Part shown: positions 23,001 to 35,737 of the stretch, piece after piece
Numbering within the stretch: position 1 is the stretch's first letter
Layout of the letters: each line of letters opens with the position of its first letter
NCBI GenBank assembly: GCA_019843655.1
Contig: JACDQD010000010.1
Span: 3,517,637 to 3,581,636, forward strand
Length of the DNA: 64,000 nucleotides
Reading direction: 5' to 3'
From: Lethocerus indicus
Taxonomy: Eukaryota > Arthropoda > Insecta > Hemiptera > Belostomatidae
Translations under genes and position numbers: made by a program
Notes under the pieces: generated by a model
Told to the model about the DNA's origin: nothing
The model's database searches: none
The model's input: only the letters and a program-made list of their open reading frames with translations

Positions 23001-23942
23001 CTGAAACAGAAAATAAATAGATTTATAATACATCGTTAAAATATTACGGCAGGCGTCCTTAAATTAGGGACATGCATGGTACGGAGTTTTTTCGGTTTTT
23101 GAATATGTACAAAGCCCGAGGGCAATCTTACAGCAGTGGTTAGGCGTCTTACAATAACGTTATAATGGCCAGTATTATCGCCAACGTCCGCTAAGATGAC
23201 GGTGAATATAGTGTTCGACTGAACCACATCTATTTATCATAAAATTGCAGTAAAGCGGCTGGAATAAAGTGAGAAACTTGAAATAAGCGGACGCACAATA
23301 AAATCGATTTAGCAATCTATTATTATTCCTGAAATAAACAAACAAGGCCTTGTTTTCACAACCCTTACAGTTGGCAAATATTAGCGCGACTTAATGACAT
23401 TCTGTACGGCGCTCTGGTGTTATCTGAGATCAATTTGCGTTTGCTATCGATTGATAAATCGGCCATCGAAAATCGAACCAAAGGCCAACCCCTCGGTAAT
23501 GTCATGAGGTCCTCTTGACAGCGGCGAACATTATTACGGGAGCACTTTGAGCCGTTCAAACAGTTCACAGGAAGGGTTTTCTTTTACAGCGAATCACTAT
23601 TTCCGGACAAGTGGATTAAGGTTTCCCCAATCGCAGGTAGCCTCCACGTGGGGATAGTGTGGTTTAAATTACGGAGGATTAGATTAGTTCAGAATTAAAT
23701 TTTAAATGACCAAGCAGTGTCGAGAGCAAAACAGCTGCCCAGAAAATAGAATAAACTAAAAAAGACACAAAAAAATACTACTTTTTCCATAATTATAGCG
23801 ACATAATGAAAACGGTTACTAAAACATTTTAGTTGCTGTATCCTCGCAATAATGACATGTAATAATTTATCCTACACATTGATATAAGGTTTCAATGTTT
23901 GTATTCTGTTCAAGAGAAGAAAAACTAACATTGTATGCTTAC

Positions 23943-24141
23943 TGATTTTAACGTCCGGGTAATGGAGGTATTGCACGTGGGGTAAGAGTAGTTCACGGAT
24001 GCAACATTGAAACAAAACGGACAGCGTTACTGCAAATTGCAATATTATCAGTGGAAAAATTCCCCCTATAGAAATCGGTGATTGGGGACTGAAAATAGCA
24101 CGATTTTGTAAACTCATAAATGTGTTAAGGTCGTGCTCCAT
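23943..24141 (-). CDS. Candidate upstream coding exon of E78 (alternative first exon)
   Basis: On the gene strand an open frame begins at an ATG at 24141 in good context (G at -3, G at +4). It runs 66 codons to a strong donor (A|GTAAGC) after 23943. The phase is right: the leftover A plus AA from the next exon makes AAA, so the frame enters the finger exon correctly across a 942 bp intron. The visible peptide starts MEHDLNTFMSLQNRAIFSPQ and ends LLLPHVQYLHYPDVKI. Against it, I do not recognise the sequence, and its middle is unusually hydrophobic for a receptor N-terminus. Two other readings are possible. A shorter internal exon, 24029-23943, would start after TTTGCAG. A longer exon would use the acceptor TTTCTCAG ahead of 24175. 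Confidence 0.4.
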
Positions 24142-24199
24142 TTCCGAGCGAGGGTCACAAAGGCCCGTATCGCTCCTGAGAAAGAGGTCATCCACCCGT

Positions 24200-24480
24200 G
24201 CGCAAAGGTGTAAACAATGCCGCCGAGTGCTTCGTCGTTACGCAACCAAATCTGCGCGCGTCTGTGTGTGTCGGTGAGATTGCGTTTTCAATAAAAACGA
24301 TGGGGGGAGGGGGCGTGGAGGTGCGCGCTGGGCGGTGCGCCCGTGCGCGTGGAGGTCGGTCGGAGAAAGTGGGGAAGCGAGAGCCGGCCAGTTGGCACCA
24401 CTGTCAAGGCGACTTCCGCATTCACCCGAGTCCACTGCACCAGCCAGCCGGCACACCGACCTTCGCACCCGCTCAATAAA
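24200..24480 (-). promoter_or_regulatory. CpG-rich patch just upstream of the candidate E78 exon; possible internal promoter
   Basis: About 280 bp stands out from its AT-rich surroundings by GC content and many CG dinucleotides. It lies directly 5', on the gene strand, of the candidate start exon and about 1.2 kb before the first finger exon. I see no convincing TATA box or initiator. Calling it a promoter rests on composition and position alone. Open frames on both strands here look like a side effect of base composition. Confidence 0.25.
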
Positions 24481-24578
24481 ATCCGTTCCCCTCTGTATCA
24501 TCAATATTTCCCGACTTTTGGAAAATAGATTTTTATCCTCGAACGTTCTAGGATTATATTAGATTGGAAGAAAAAACT

Positions 24579-25075
24579 AGTTTAGAATACCTGTTTTTTG
24601 GTCTGCGCGGGGTTGGAATACCGTAGATTTCGTCTGTTCTGTCTCCGAAAATCCACAAAACAGACGTCCCTATTAGACCAGTTCTAAAAACACCACAGCC
24701 CAGCCGCGAAAATAATTAAAGAAAAGGTCGCGCTTAATAATAATTATAAACTCATTAAAGTCAATAAACATTATAAAAACACCTAGGACAACAAGAAAAA
24801 CAAAATTAATATCGCTAGACATAAAAAACTTTATTCGAGTCGTTACCAAAACGAAACAATAAAACTCTTAAAATATGACACAAAAGAATACACAAATGGA
24901 GTCATAAAGCTTACAACCCTGAACCTTAGCCGAAACTACTTCCAATTCAACGGAAAATATTATAAGTATTCGGAATGGGCAATCCCACATCTGCCATCCT
25001 ATCAGAAATATTCCTCCAGGACCTAGAGGACAGACAAAAACCAGCGAGAGGAGACAGAAACACACATCTAGGGGC
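24579..25075 (+). mobile_element. Fold-back repeat copy E with a different interior
   Basis: The left end has GAATACCTGTTTTTTGGTCT, then GCGGGGTTGGAATACCGTAG and TTTCGTCTGTTCTGTCTCC. The right end has ACCAGCGAGAGGAGACAGAA, then ACACACATCTA. The family's inner arm sequence is mostly lost, and about 330 bp of AT-rich DNA fill the middle. The 8-mer AAAAAACT occurs just outside both ends (24571-24578 and 25076-25083). This fits a target duplication, although the word is A-rich and so weak evidence. Confidence 0.6.
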
Positions 25076-25944
25076 AAAAAACTCTCCTCCATCTGCCCAA
25101 TCAAATGTTCATAGAATTTCATGTGCACATATTATTACCTTACTACTTTGATTTATTTAATTTGTACGAAACCGAGAACACGACAGAAAGCTTTATATTT
25201 CTTTAAATTTAATCAGAAGGGCATAATATTAAAGGGCATAATACACCAACGTCAATTTAGTGTAAATATCGGTTATAAAACTGGTTATAAACATTGCATC
25301 GGTCTCGCAACGTACCGCCCGAAGGGACAATCGTTAGAGTTTGCGGTTGTCCCGGGCCTAAGAATTACAGGCGGGGTGGGGGAGGTTTCTAGATGGCCCG
25401 ATACAGTATTAGAAGTAATTTAGGAATAGGAAAGGGAGAAGTGGCCTAAGTTAAGATTGGAGGGGGTGGGGTCACGAGTTCAATTCCGACCGAAGCTTGT
25501 AGTTCTGGCTAAATTATGCACCCCGGCTCATATTCCCGTAGTCGCACTACCTCCTCTACTTACACGTGATTGCACTCTACACAAACGTGCCAACGCGCAC
25601 ACAATATAACGTACGCATTTACCGGTTGTAATACACCCAGCGCTCAGACCGTTATTCCTACCTAAATTGAGTTTGGAATTGAGTGAATTATACTGCTTAT
25701 TGGATGGTTTAATAAACGCGGCGGGATTTCGTTTCGGCGGGGCTAAAATTGACCTTTTAGCGTCCGCTCTGAACAATACAAGCGGTACGGGCCAAGTGAC
25801 GTCATTTGATGGCAAATGGCTAATTACTCTGACGTGAGCGAGATGCCGGGCAGTGTCACAATCTGACATCTAGGCATGGACGCGTACGAAGTATTTTATT
25901 TACGCGCGATATTTCCCCAAATGTGGATTTCATGATAAATTTAT

Positions 25945-26371
25945 TTCTAATACCTGTTTTGTGGTCTGCGGGGGGTTGGAATACTGTAAAATTCGTGTGT
26001 TTCTGTCTCCTCTCGCTGATTTAGTCTTGCGCTAGACCGGTTTCGGCCGCTCGCCATCTTCAGTAGTGGTGTTAGTCACTTTTGGCACTTTGGGTGTTTT
26101 TTGGGCATCCTCAGTGCACTGTCACTGTTACTTGTACTCTGGTGGTTGTCTGTCGTGTATATTGTCTTTTTGGGAGATGTTTGTCTTCTTTGTGTTGAGG
26201 ATAGGTGGGATTTTGTTAATCGGCTTAAGTCTATATTCGCCCCGCTAATTCTACTAAAGAACCAAAGTACCAAAAAAGACTACTGCTGTTCACCGCTACT
26301 GAAGATGGCGAGCAGCCGGTCAAGCAAAAGACCAAACCAGCGAGAGGAGACAGAAACACACAAAAATCTAC
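25945..26371 (+). mobile_element. Fold-back repeat copy D, most complete copy, with 11 bp flanking direct repeats
   Basis: In order: an extension (TAATACCTGTTTTGTGGTCT, GCGGGGGGTTGGAATAC); a left arm of about 90 bp (TTCGTGTGTTTCTGTCTCCT through CTAGACCGGTTTCGGCCGCT to CGCCATCTTCAGTAG); a loop of about 220 bp starting GTCACTTTTGGCACTTTGGG; and a right arm (CACCGCTACTGAAGATGGCG to AGAGGAGACAGAAACACAC). GATAAATTTAT lies immediately on both sides (25934-25944 and 26372-26382), an exact 11 bp direct repeat. No open frame of transposase size is present, so the element must be non-autonomous. The short frame over the loop matches the one in the copy at 11068-11320 because it is repeat DNA. Confidence 0.8.
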
Positions 26372-29300
26372 GATAAATTTATATCATTAACGGGGTAACA
26401 CAAATTTACTCTTATCCGACCTTGTTTGGAATAAAAGTTCGCCTAGTGTACGATTGTCGTTTAATTAGAACGATATAGAACTAAAATATACAGGACAGGT
26501 TGGGAAATATTATTTCTAATACTGACTAGTCTTAAATTGTACACCAGTTATGCGACCGAATTTTCAATATTTCCGGGGAGGATACCGTTATGAACTTTGA
26601 GGACCCCACCATCTACAAAGTGGTAGGACTATCATAGCGAAACCCATTTCTTCCTGTAGACCTCCTTTAAATTCTATACTTGGACTGTGGTTCAGACAGT
26701 CCGGTCCATTACGTGTAACTGGCCGTATCAGAAAAGAAACATGTCCTTAATGCGAAATTGCGACCGGAACTCGTTTGTAGGCGGACGAGGGGGGGCGCCC
26801 AGCGTTCAAATAATAACGTATTTATGCTTTAAAGACGGTTTGACAACTGTTATTTGCCGTAATGGCCACGCGTGAAGTAGACATTACGCCGTGATAGTAC
26901 CGGCCGCACTGTGGTGCGGGTGGGGGGAAGGGGGGCTCATTAGATGATTTCCGAGAGAGATTATTCTAGGGTATTAGTGAAACCAAATTGTTAGGTCCAA
27001 AAATAATTTAAAAATCCTAGACTTTCTCTATTATCCTAGATGAGGACTGCTCTTATAATTTTCTACACAAATAGTCCTTTACAGTTGGATTTTGCGTTAC
27101 CATTATTACGAAAAATTGTTAACCTTACTTCCTCCTTAATAAGCTCATATACAGGACAACTCTTTTATCAATCACTTGTATGCTCCGCGTAATACGTACG
27201 TTTCCGTGTAAAACAAGGTAAATTGGGGGTCCTGGAGGTTATTGCTACTTTTTCCAAAAGAATATTGTGTCATGAACAAGAATACAGGGTATGCAAGATA
27301 TATCCATGTGTGAAACCCCTGCAAAAATATAATAGACAGCAGAAATATTTATTTAGTGAATAATTTATAGCTCGAAGAAGTCATTCGGGAATTGTAAAAC
27401 CGGAAACCCGTAAAATTAAACCCGATTTATATTAGTTTTTTTAAGAAAATGACAACCCTTGGTCATTAAGAACAAAGCCTGTAAAAAAAGAATATTTCAA
27501 GAGAAACGGCGAAATTTGGCCCGAAAAACTCAGCCGATAAATCATTACCGAAAGCGAGCAGATGGTCGCGATGGGTTTTAAAGCAAAAAAAAAATTAAAG
27601 AAAGGAAAAAAAAGAAGGAAGCGAGATATAAAAGCCGGACTAAAAGTTCGTTAACCGGGCCTGGTAAATTGGCGGTTGGCCGGTGAGCGGCCGGCTCCTC
27701 CTCCCTCTTATTTATTAGCATTAGCGGGGCCCCAACCAAGGCCAAGGCCCCAAACTCTCACGCCGACCCTCGCCTTTTACAATTACAAAATACAAAACGC
27801 TACCTGTTAATATGTTCCCAGCTTCCGGCATGGCTGCCTTCCAAACGAGTTATAACGGCGGGCCTTGGAAAGATTTTTTTTTCGTCGATTTTCATACTTA
27901 TTCCATTTGTGGTATGAATAGTTCCTTCTTGACAGTATATAGGTCCCGCAGAGCCAACTAGAGACGGTTTCTCTTCTTCTTTCTTTTAGCCAACACTCAA
28001 GTTAACGAATGAGGTTTTCTAGTGCTCCTACCGATTGTCCAATGATAATATGGTAGTTTAATCCGTGATAAAATGTTTGGACTGGGAACATCACCCGACC
28101 TTAACTTTGAACGGCATCAGCTTCACTTTTACGGCAAGCATTCTGTTAATTTTGCATGTCGGCTGCCCATGAAAGTACTATTGGTAGGAGCGTAATGCCC
28201 GTAAAATGTTTGTTCTTAGAACAAGTCACTATGGAAATTATTATTTTAATTACTGAATTTCCTAACGTATCTCAATTGGTATTCCGTGTACCCACTTCCG
28301 CGCTGTGAAAACTCAGAATTTCGGGTTTGGAAACTAGAAGGGTCGACGAATCGATTTAAAAATAAAGCCTCGTTTAGGAACAAGTCCTGCCGGCCGGACT
28401 GGTTTCCAGACGGGGGCCGTAACTGTTACTCCCCGGGTTCACCAATTTGCGAAACGGTCGGGCGTTACGCGTTACGTTTCTATTCGTGCGAGTACATTAA
28501 ATCACGGTCGGTCGTATAATGAGTCTCGTTATCGGCGTGGCATTTTACAGTGGCGGTAGGGGAGGGCAGGAGGAGAGGAAAACCTCATTCCTGTTCGACA
28601 TTTAAGAATGCATTAACGGGCCCCGGACGAAAGTGGAATTCAGATTGTCAATGTTTTTCAGCCGGGGCTGTAGCAACGGCGGTGAAACTGCAATTTTCCC
28701 CGTATATAGCCGGGGGCCGATGGGATCAGCTCGTTGTGATCCACTCATGCGATTTTAATTTTTCTGGCGCATTACTGGAAAAGGGTAAAACGCGAAAGTT
28801 ACCCAGTTTGTGAAAGTTCCTCCTATTGCGAAAAACAATGGCAAGTGGGTATACGTATTTAAAAAAAATATTTTCACTTAATTACCAGGGGAACTTACAA
28901 TGAAGTAAACTCCTTCCGTAAAAACAGCGAACAGGACAAAATGATTTATTCGTACCTTCTAATTAACAGATAGAATCGCCCTATAAATCTATCTTGACAT
29001 GACGTGAAGTTTGGAAACAGGGAGGATTTCGTAACAATAGACAGAGTTACTAATTCGACTGTTCTCCGCAAGAACCACTTCCTCAACCTACAGTGACACT
29101 CTCAAAGTGCCAATACTATACAATATACAATTATAGTGCTGTCAGAATTCCTGCAATGAATACTATTTGAGGTGAAAAGCCGATATTGCACAGAACTAAG
29201 AAAAAGGGAAAAACACGCGAGTGATAATATTCCGAACCCTCACAGACCGTCTCATATACTTTCATTAACTATTATGATTATTATTTTACGTAATCCTTTT

Positions 29301-32300
29301 ATGACTTTTATATGTTTGTTAGCTTATTACAAAATGAATGTTTTCCTTTTCATAAGCGATTTTATCGAATGTTTCACCCGGAGACGGCTCAACGTGTAAA
29401 TCAACGCCTTAATCGTTGCTGTTCTCCTCGATGTCCAAAGCGAAGCCGCAAGTGCAATTACAAGCTGCGAGCGTTTAACTTTAATGGCGGAGGTCGGCCG
29501 GGGCGTCATTATCATTGCGGACGCGAGCAATTAAGTCGAAAATAAATAAATGGGCGAGTTAAACAAAGTCCGAGGGGGTAACGGGGGAGGGGAAGGGAGG
29601 CCGTCATCAAACGAAGTTCGAACTTCAAAGCAAATAATTTACCCCTAAGGCAGAGTTCGTATTTATTTTCCCACTCGCGTGGGAATTAAACTGTTTAATA
29701 GTGTAAATAAATTAGTACGAATTCGCATGGACCGTAGACGATTAGCGATAAAATTGGTGGTATTAATACGACTCCTATTGTAAAAAAAGTAATACATCTG
29801 CAAGATACGAGAGGGTTGGAAAATGTTTTCCCTGCGCAGTCCTCTAAAAATATCGACAATTTTCAGTATTTGTATTCAAACTTTCGCTAGTCTTCACTCA
29901 TGTTTAAAAGTGTGTTAATACATCAGCCCTATGACGGCCTGGACCCCGCTGACTTCCTTAAGGCTAAAATCACGACCAAGACCCATACCTTGTCCCGTTA
30001 TCAGATTGACGGGGGGAATTATGATCAGCACACGTGAGTGAAACCTGGTATTTTCGGTTGCCGCAGCAACAATATAGTGATAGTGCTGATGATATGCTTA
30101 ACTGGCAGCGCCTCACGGGATTACCGGAGGAACTCTGCGGACCAAAGAGGTGAGTGGAAACTGAAATATCGGAAGTGTACACCTACGGTAATATATTATA
30201 AATGATTTATTAATTAATCTTTCCTATCTGTTATTCAGTTTCACTCACAATTACCTCAAGACCTCTAATATGCAGTCTAAGAAGACTAAGAAATATGAGC
30301 ATTTTTAGAATCCCTGATGCAGCACTATATTTTAAAGACTGTTTAACGTTTAATAATCAAAACATAAACAAAAATGCTACTGAAGTGTGTCTCGATAATA
30401 AATTTCAGAAGAAGAATAAATTAACAATAATGTCAAGGTAACAGATTAAAAAATTCTATCGTATATTTGTCCCTGTTCAGGCAACGAAGGATTTTATTGG
30501 ACATATTGTAGGCATTTATTGTCCCGAATTTTAAAATGATGTTCCAATTAAAGGTTTACCTTTTAAAAAACTTAAAATACTGCCCTGTGGACTTCATATC
30601 AAAGCGAATAAACTAAATATTATGCTTCGAAAAATACTGAAAAAATTTACTACTTATAAAAAGAAAACATATATAGACGACTAACCGCACTGAACCCAAA
30701 CCAATTTGCTATCGGCCCGAGCGTCTACTAACCCGAAACCGGAGTGGTGGGACGCGGGGTTTAACGAGGCGTCGCGACGCTGCAAGATATACGATACGTC
30801 CATTGTTTCAGCTAGGAGCAGCTAAATTGACGTCATCCATGATTAGCGGCCCTACTACCCATAATGGGTCACTATCCTGTTTCTAGGTTCGTGAACAAAA
30901 AAATTTATATTTCGGCAAATCCGAAAACAAGACTCAAAAAAGGCCACTGTACGAATTTGTACCTTTGAGTAGTTGAATATTAGATTGAGACACGTGCAAA
31001 TTCTTATTAAATTAGTGTTCAGAGTTTTCTAATGTTTGGTATATATTTTTTTGTTTCCATTAATAATCAACGAAACATAAATATCTGGAATAGCAATATC
31101 AGTAGAATTGATGGTTACTGATTATTGATTTTCTATTCGCATTTAATAAATATTAAAATAATGTTTAGAAAACGTGTAAGCCGAAGAATTATCCAGGAAC
31201 ACATTGGGAAATGCATCGACAAGGAAAATTAATGTTATGCGTAAAAGTTCATCCATTTTAAATGTATGAATAAGCCCTGCATTAGTCCCATCTCTCGTTT
31301 CATCCTAAGTTAGTATCTTGTTCGCGCCAGCGTCAATTGGTCGTACAATTTAGTGAAGTACTTTTTACGCACGCCAACTGTTACAAGTAAGAGTGAAGAC
31401 AGGATGGTTGATGCTTCGAGAATTTAGTAAGGAGCTCCGGTTAAGGAACAAGCGCTTAAAGCGTTTAATTATTTATCTTCGCTATAGTTAAATGATTTTA
31501 ATCATCGCTTAAATCACGATAGCAAATTACAATGTGGGATTGGCCCAGTTTTCGACTGGCCGCGGCGTATTTGCATCGCGCTCATAATTCGTGTCGTTTC
31601 GAAGAAAGGTGCGGCCTTCCCCGGCCAGCTTTCTAATTCTGACGTCAACATCAAGAACACGCCTAATTTATATAACAGGAGCCGTACGTGTTTACTTCAT
31701 GTGTCTTGTCCCTAAATTAATATCTTATTTCTTCTTAAACTTGCCGCAATTTGAATGCTGTTCTTATTAAATATACTCAGCGAATCCTTCAGTCTGTACC
31801 TCCATTTCACTTATCATTATATTAGTAATATTAGAATCAACACATGCTGGTCCCTACATAAGGACAAGATCCTACATTATGCCCTAGTGGCCGAAATTCA
31901 TTATTTAAGGATAATATTGTGGGTAGGCCTATGATATTTATAATAAGAAATATTCAAATTTACTCGATCGGAAAAGTAGAGAAACTGGGTCGAGAAGGAT
32001 TTTTAAATTAACATTTCAAAGAGCGTTAAGTCCAAAATTGTTGGATTCAAAAGTAAAATAATTCCCAAAACATTTTGATTCAAATATTAATTATAATGTA
32101 AAATCATTGGGAAGATCATCACTCCATATCACAGGCGTAAAATCTTAGTTCTTAAGCAAAAGAGACTATATTACGGTATTGTTAATTGAGTATTCAGTGT
32201 ATTTCCTGGCCGGAAGTCGACTTGACTTCACTTAGGCCGTTGCGCGGAGGCATTGCGTACATTAAAATAATTATTCAGAACGGAGACTGCGGTTATATTT

Positions 32301-34457
32301 GGTTTGCTAAGTTTATGCTAAGCGTAGTACGTCAAAGGCATATAACGTGGGTGAAGCGGAACAACGGCCGTAGTAAACACGGGGGTGATGTCCCGCTAAC
32401 TTCTGCTGAACGCGAGGTAAACACATCCCGGGCAGGGGGTGCAAATGGGGACATGATTTTTCGCCGGCAGCCGTGCTGCCAACCCAACTACGACCGTCCT
32501 CTTGACCAAAGCGGGAATTTATCCCGGTAAACGGTTGGCAGTAGGGCCCAACTGAAACCCCCCTTGTGGTTATATCCGTCCCTTCTGGACCAATGGCCCT
32601 AAGGCAATGCCATTATTATTATTTTCCAACATTAGTCACAGTGCGATGAAGAAGTGCAAATCAGTTCAGAATTTAAGGTTAAAGAACCTTAAAAGTTAAA
32701 GAGACCAAAACATTCGCGAATACCCCCAGAAAAGAGTATTAACTAAAAAAAGCCTAACGTGGTGCGTCTCAACCTAACTTAGATGTAAAATCCAATTAAT
32801 TACACATTCTTTAATGAGTTTAACATTTAAGTTTTATAAAACAACTTGCGTTGAAATGCAAAAGATTTTGTTTTCCTGTCACAATCCATTAGCACTGAAG
32901 CCACACTATAATGAAATGTCACGACGAGAATGACAACTGCAGTTGTCTTAAAATTAGTTTGACAGTGATGACGCCATGAATTCTGTTGAATTTCTAATTG
33001 GAAACGCTGATCTAACCGACATGGAGGAAACTCCGCCAGGTCGTTGGATACGACGCCACGCTAAAACACGATATTGATTTCACGCCGACGTGTCATTAGT
33101 GTTCATACGTCGCCGGTCATACAGCGAGTTAATTAATGCATTACAGCCGACGGCGAAGCATCCTATCGGCACGTGGAGGTTCTGATCGGAAGCCGAAACC
33201 TGTATGGGGAGGGAACCTAACGAGCGAAAACTGTAAGAACTCTTAGTTCTTAGTAAATTAGTATGCGAGTGTGAAGTTATGGTTTGAAATATATAATTAC
33301 TGCTTCCTCTTTGTACAATTTAATCTTACGTCTTAATTAGGATAAAGGGTTATTCGCTTCCGATTGTTAGTCTCCAACAAGGCGTCGGTGTATGAGAAAA
33401 CCGCGCGCACTTTTAATCATGTTTAGAAGAGTTAGTACAAAATGCTGATTCGAACCAAATAAAACGTTTTGTCAGACTGACTAACTGAATAGGAACAACC
33501 TGTACTTATTTCGCAATAAAAATATAAAATAGTTCCATCCAGTGAACAAAATTACAGGCATCAGTTCAAATCGTTCTTTTTCCTTTCAGAACAGGTCATA
33601 AGATTAATAATTATAGATTGAAAGGTGACTCTCGGGCCTGAGGGACTATAATTAAAGCTTTATCACACACCGCTTCGGTGTTGCATCGATCTCAACAATG
33701 GTGAAAACGTCGTAAATTTTTTCTGTTTTTTTGTTAAAGAAGGATTGAAATAATAAAATACCCATTGAAGCGCTAGTCTATTAACAGATTGCAGGGTGAG
33801 ATATAAAACTGAAAAAAGGGAGAAATAAAACGCGAAAATTATTACAGAACGTATTATTATTATTATACAAGAGGGGTTATGCAAACGCTTCTCTCTTTCT
33901 CCTGGGTTTTTTCCCCCGCAGAATGTTAGGAATCGGTCGGGGCGCTGGGCTTCCTTAATTACGAACGGCCGTTTAAGCCCGAAGAAATTGGTTTTTGACT
34001 TTCACCCAGCGGCCGAGGGCTCCGTTACCAATTTTCTGATCGCCGGCAGATTATTACTGCAACAGTGAGGCCTAATCGTAATTGGAGGAAACGAGTTTTT
34101 ATGTATGTATGGGCAATTTCTAGATTTATTAGTTTCATGAAGCAATAAAAGAGAACAATATGCACATTTTTTTACAAATCTAGTATTGTTTTAATATTTT
34201 TCAAATGTATGTAAACCGTTCCTAACGGCGATCTGGTACGCCGACGTGGTTTGAATCTGGGTCAAGTTGAAATATGGATGTGCCAGATTATGAAAGCGGC
34301 GTATTGCGTACGGAGCTCAAATAACTTTTATACTGCACGCCCTACAGCGTATGCAATGCATGAAATTAATGGAAACCATGAAGAAAATTTGAATTTACAG
34401 GAATTTATATAAGTGTTATATGTGAAATTTATTAATCGGGGGTCAGGAGGTCCTTAC

Positions 34458-34490
34458 AAAGGAGTAAACAGATGAGTGTCTACAAAGTAC
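34458..34490 (-). other. Weak third ratchet-like site
   Basis: On the minus strand, ATACTCTCAG at 34491-34500 is followed by GTACTT, and GTAAGG occurs 33 nt later. The layout repeats that of the 46.1 kb site and it lies about midway between that site and the finger exon. The pyrimidine tract is short and GTACTT is a poor donor, so this may be coincidence. Confidence 0.2.
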
Positions 34491-35557
34491 CTGAGAGTAT
34501 TTTAAAGGAGCCGTACAGAAAGTACAGAACAAAACTAAAGGATAGAGAAACACTCACCGGGTAGTATTGAAAGCAAAACTTTCACAGCGTGTCTCTTATA
34601 GTAGAAAATTCCTATTTTCTTAGGTTATAAATATTTTTATGAGAAAATATACTTTTCACATCGAAGTTTTTATCTGTAAGTGCTGCCATATCAGCAGTAT
34701 GAATTTTCATTCATGAAATACTCGTTACTTTCCTGAATGTTTCATTTTCCTAAAAGAAGGCGAAGATTTGCAGGCGTGCCAACACACATCCTCCCAGTCG
34801 GCGGATTGCCCGGGGGTACGCCCCCTGCAGAATGAAAACTCCCGCGGCCGGCTTCATATTAATAAAGAAAAGGACGCATTGCATTCTACTACGTGTGCCA
34901 TATTCGAGGGCTGCGCGAATATAATATTTCAGCGGTGACGGCGAGCTTCAACTCCCGTATTAAAAACAGGCGGAGCTCTCGGCGCGATGTTTCCCGTCCA
35001 GGATATTTGCATAAATCAAAAGTTTTCAAACTTCCCGCCATGGCGCCAAGTTGCGATTTACGGAAGTAAATTCAGAAGTATACTTTCAATTAAACTTACG
35101 CCAACTACCGTTCGTACGTTCGGAACGGGCCAAGATTACACACATGCGGTCCAGCTCATTTTCCTATTTTTGGACAGAATATTAATATTAGATGAGCGAA
35201 CCTGAACTTGAATTTCCACTGATTGGCTTCAGGTAAGATTGCATAATGTAGGAAGGACCTAGATTGGCGGGGGTTGACCCCCTGCTGCTTCCGATGTCAG
35301 ATGATGGAATCAGTGAGAGTTCCGAAACGTCGAACAGTTTTATTATTATTATTAATTGATCTCGTTGTCTGTGTCAAGCAACATATATTGCGGAGGTAGG
35401 CACAATTAAAAAAACGCGTAAACACCCGCATATATACGTATAAATATCGAAAGTATACAAAAATAATAAAACGACTGTAAAAACTTTATGTTACAGGAAT
35501 ATCAATTAATTTGAGGATCATTAAAAAATTAAAGAACAAACGACCATTTAAGCCCCT

Positions 35558-35559
<2 letters not shown>

Positions 35560-35609
<50 letters not shown>

Positions 35610-35688
35610 TTGCGTGTTCCTCTGCCTTGCTTTTGTAATAAAAATGGTCGACCATTGGACAGGATTAATATTATCGAACTTTTATTGT

Positions 35689-35736
<48 letters not shown>
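35560..35736. repeat. Two TA microsatellites flanking 87 bp of unique sequence
   Basis: (TA)n runs occupy 35560-35603 and 35691-35736. The unique spacer includes the perfect palindrome ATGGTCGACCAT at 35644-35655. The open frame across the region encodes mostly Tyr-Ile repeats and is not a gene. Confidence 0.9.

Positions 35737-35737
<1 letters not shown>

Noticed and set aside
25441..25495. tRNA-like words (TGGCCTAAG ... GTTCAATTCC)
   Set aside because: The boxes only partly match and the arms around the T-loop-like segment do not pair, so no cloverleaf forms.
28887..28960. Donor-like GTAAGT on the minus strand as an E78 upstream exon end
   Set aside because: The leftover T would join AA of the finger exon to make a TAA stop, so it cannot be used in frame.
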